Source of the DNA: Rhodoferax sp.
GTDB taxonomy: Bacteria; Pseudomonadota; Gammaproteobacteria; Burkholderiales; Burkholderiaceae_C
Reading direction: 5' to 3'
DNA length: 6,984 nt
NCBI GenBank assembly: GCA_029865675.1
Contig: JARXAU010000118.1
Location: 1-6,984 of the forward strand
Within the stretch, counting starts at the first letter, position 1; every line of letters begins with the position of its first letter. Below, one piece after another: positions 5,377 through 6,984 of the stretch. Below the pieces are notes generated by a model. That model made no database searches and was not told where the DNA came from. It was given only the letters and a program-made list of their open reading frames with translations. The translations under genes and the position numbers were made by a program.

Positions 5377-5697
5377 ATGCGAACGATCTCTATGACCCTC
5401 TTGCCCTGGGTAGTCACCCCGGTGGTTCTTGTAGCACTCACGCTTTCCGGATTGGCCCATGCCAACCCGCAACGCGCACAGCTTCAGGCCAATTTTCAAG
5501 CTGCTGACGTCGACAGAAATGAGCAACTAAACTTGGCCGAGTTCAAGACGTTCATCAATCTCAATGCGAATCACAAACTCGGCCGTTCCGCCAGCGTCCG
5601 CCGATTTGGGATGTACACCACGGCCTTTAAGGAAATAGATGCTAATGGTGATGGCGTCGTTACCAAAGAAGAAATCGCGGCGCAAACAAAACAATAG
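5377..5697 (+). CDS. Small exported EF-hand calcium-binding protein
   Basis: A 106-residue protein. Residues 1-29 look like a Sec signal peptide: MRT head, a hydrophobic core around 8-26, and an AHA cleavage motif before Asn30. The mature protein of about 77 residues has two EF-hand loops. Loop 1 at 44-55 has Asp44, Asp46, Asn48, Gln50, Asn52 and Glu55. Loop 2 at 88-99 (DANGDGVVTKEE) has Asp88, Asn90, Asp92, Thr96 and bidentate Glu99. All metal-coordinating positions are filled, so Ca2+ binding in the periplasm is likely. The loops are joined by a basic stretch about 65-76. I chose the ATG at 5377 because an AAGAG lies seven bases ahead and the signal peptide then has normal length. Starts at 5353 (ATG) or 5320 (GTG) would give longer heads. 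It lies on the same strand as the desaturase gene, 216 bases downstream. Function beyond Ca2+ binding is unknown. Confidence 0.82.
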   Translation: MRTISMTLLPWVVTPVVLVALTLSGLAHANPQRAQLQANFQAADVDRNEQLNLAEFKTFINLNANHKLGRSASVRRFGMYTTAFKEIDANGDGVVTKEEIAAQTKQ

Positions 5698-5826
5698 TTA
5701 CCTGCCGTTCACGGGCGATATGCATTCAAGAAGGTCTGCAACTCCCGGGCCGCAAAAAATTACTCCCTGGAAAACCTGAAGCGGACTTTGGACTAAGCGT
5801 GGCTTAAGTGAATCGGCATAGCTGGC

Positions 5827-5856
5827 GACTCATATGCACGGATGACTCGTATGCGC
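5827..5856. repeat. Imperfect tandem repeat, 13-bp core at 17-bp spacing
   Basis: GACTCATATGCAC (5827-5839) is followed by GACTCGTATGCGC (5844-5856), identical at 11 of 13 positions. The 17-bp spacing is not an integral number of helical turns. No gene lies close enough for an obvious operator role, and it may be a small duplication. Confidence 0.45.
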
Positions 5857-5905
5857 ACCACAGCGGATGTTTAAGTATCAAAGTCTAATGTCTCTTGTCA
5901 GCCTA

Positions 5906-5942
5906 GAGCAGACTTTTCGTAATTCCTAGTGGACGTCTGCTC
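5906..5942. repeat. Perfect 8-bp inverted repeat with 21-base loop
   Basis: GAGCAGAC (5906-5913) and GTCTGCTC (5935-5942) are exact inverse complements. There is no T-run after the right arm, so it is not a typical intrinsic terminator. It could be part of a dispersed intergenic repeat or a weak RNA hairpin. Confidence 0.45.
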
Positions 5943-5983
5943 CTGGCCCAAAGTGTTAGTCCCCACACTCGAAAACCCCAAAC

Positions 5984-6020
5984 AAAAAACCCCGCCAGTC
6001 TCACAACCGCGGGGTTTTTT
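5984..6020 (-). terminator. Intrinsic terminator of htpG, probably bidirectional
   Basis: AAAAAACCCCGC (5984-5995) pairs perfectly with GCGGGGTTTTTT (6009-6020) across a 13-base loop. Read on either strand, a GC-rich stem is followed by six T residues. It starts 20 bases past the htpG stop, so it mainly ends htpG transcription. It could also stop transcripts coming from the EF-hand gene on the other strand. Confidence 0.88.
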
Positions 6021-6040
6021 GAAGTGAAGAAAAACTGCGT

Positions 6041-6984
6041 CTACACCAACAACGCATTCACCCTTTTCACATAAGCCGCCGGATCCGCCGGCATGCCGCC
6101 CTCGGCCAAAAGTGCCTGGTCAAACAGAATGTGCGCCAGGTCGTTGAAGTGCACCGAGCCGTCCAGCTTTTTCACCAACGGGTGGTCGGCGTTGATCTCT
6201 AGCACAGGTTTCACCTCGGGCGCCGCCTGACCGGCTTGCTTGAGCATGCGGGCGAGCTGGGTGCTCATGCCGTGGTCTTGCACCACCAGGCAGGCGGGGC
6301 TGTCGACCAGGCGGGTGGTGACGCGCACGTCTTCGGCTTGGTCTTTCAGGGCCTCTTTCAGCTTGGCCAGCAGGGGCTTGATGGCTTCAGAAGCTTCTTC
6401 GGCGGCTTTCTTCTCGGCCTCGTCTTGCAGCTTGCCCAGGTCTACGGCGCCTTTGGCCACGCTTTGCAGGGGCGTGTCGTCAAAGTCGGTCAGGTAGTTC
6501 AGCGCCCACTCGTCCACGCGGTCGGTCATGAGCAGGACTTCGATGCCTTTTTTCTTGAACACTTCGAGCTGCGGGCTGTTTTTGGCAGCGGCCAGGTTGT
6601 CGGCGGTGATGAAGTAGATGGCCTCTTGGCCTTCTTTCATGCGCGCTTTGTAGTCGGCCAGCGACACGCTCACGGTGTCCGTGGTGGTGGACGCAAAGCG
6701 CAGCAGCTTGGCCAGGCGGTCTTTGTTGGCGTAGTCCTCGCCCATGCCTTCTTTGAGCACGGCGCCAAATTCTGCGTAGAACTTGCTGTATTTGCCCACC
6801 TGCGCCTTGTCTTCTTCGGACACCACGTCGGTCACGCCATCGGCGCTGGCTTCGGGCGCTTTGTCGTGCTTGGCCAGGTCTTCGAGCATGCCCAGCACGC
6901 GCTTGGTGCAGCCTTCGCGGATGGCTTTCACGTCGCGGCTTTCTTGCAGCAGTTCACGGCTCACGTTCAGGGGCAGATCGGCCG
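6041..6984 (-). CDS. htpG: Molecular chaperone HtpG (Hsp90), C-terminal half, cut by window edge
   Basis: The last 313 residues of the bacterial Hsp90 homologue, an ATP-dependent cytoplasmic chaperone that works as a homodimer on partly folded clients. The fragment opens with ADLPLNVSRELLQESRDV, the conserved block in the middle domain. It continues through YSKFYAEFGAVLKEGMGED, the stretch YKARMKEGQEAIYFITADN and EVLLMTDRVDEWALNYL, all characteristic of HtpG. The C-terminal dimerisation domain follows: SPACLVVQDHGMSTQLARML, the conserved NADHPLVKKL and a final helix ending YVKRVNALLV. The N-terminal ATPase domain and the start codon are outside the window; the full protein is normally about 620-650 residues. 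No frameshift or internal stop is seen. The frame is open across the right edge, so the internal GTG at 6964 is not a start. The gene ends at the strong terminator just downstream. Confidence 0.97.
   Translation of the reverse strand, partial: ADLPLNVSRELLQESRDVKAIREGCTKRVLGMLEDLAKHDKAPEASADGVTDVVSEEDKAQVGKYSKFYAEFGAVLKEGMGEDYANKDRLAKLLRFASTTTDTVSVSLADYKARMKEGQEAIYFITADNLAAAKNSPQLEVFKKKGIEVLLMTDRVDEWALNYLTDFDDTPLQSVAKGAVDLGKLQDEAEKKAAEEASEAIKPLLAKLKEALKDQAEDVRVTTRLVDSPACLVVQDHGMSTQLARMLKQAGQAAPEVKPVLEINADHPLVKKLDGSVHFNDLAHILFDQALLAEGGMPADPAAYVKRVNALLV

Larger units (their letters stand above)
5698..5983. other. Intergenic stretch before the terminator, with two short repeats and no clear gene
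   Basis: Between the EF-hand stop and the terminator there is no convincing gene. The EF-hand frame stays open for 32 more codons after its TAG, to a TAA at 5794-5796. That tail, containing AFKKVCNSRAAKNYSLENLK, could be chance or an old C-terminal extension. Further right are an imperfect tandem repeat and an 8-bp inverted repeat, listed separately. Together with the terminator these fill the 343 bases between the EF-hand and htpG stop codons. Confidence 0.5.

Noticed and set aside
5906..5942. Inverted repeat as a second terminator for the EF-hand gene
   Set aside because: The loop is 21 bases and no T-run follows the right arm; the strong hairpin at 5984-6020 serves better.
6240..6497. 85-codon plus-strand frame inside htpG
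   Set aside because: Antisense to the conserved C-terminal domain of HtpG; Ser-rich shadow frame.

Overview
The window looks like chromosomal DNA of a betaproteobacterium, most probably Burkholderiales/Comamonadaceae. This is inferred from the C-terminal half of an htpG-type Hsp90 gene, the EnvZ/OmpR-type regulators and roughly 60% GC in the core genes. No rRNA, tRNA or other taxonomic marker is present, so the family assignment is only a guess.

Left part (1-1692, plus strand): a small toxin-antitoxin cluster. It opens with the 3' end of a probable antitoxin gene that overlaps a VapC-type PIN-domain RNase toxin by an ATGA junction. A second, independent module follows: a ribbon-helix-helix antitoxin overlapping a MazF/PemK-type endoribonuclease. 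A perfect 18-bp palindrome lies in its promoter region and is a good candidate for the autoregulatory operator. Behind it sits a small stand-alone GIY-YIG-fold protein with a Lys-Pro-Ser repeat at its N-terminus.

Middle (1693-4068): about 350 bases without an intact gene, holding a possible decayed reading frame on the minus strand. Next comes a minus-strand two-component system: an OmpR-type response regulator followed 12 bases later by an EnvZ-like membrane histidine kinase.

Right of centre (4276-5697, plus strand): divergent from the response regulator is a fatty acid hydroxylase/sterol desaturase-family membrane di-iron enzyme with clearly lower GC. After it comes a small exported protein with two canonical EF-hand calcium-binding loops. 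The divergent arrangement makes it possible, but not shown, that the two-component system controls the desaturase and perhaps the EF-hand gene.

Right end (5984-6984): a perfect 12-bp stem terminator and the 3' half of htpG on the minus strand, cut by the window edge.

No CRISPR array, complete insertion sequence or clearly new multi-gene system is visible. The items most worth a second look are the double toxin-antitoxin cluster with its palindrome and GIY-YIG neighbour, and the regulator/desaturase/EF-hand neighbourhood.
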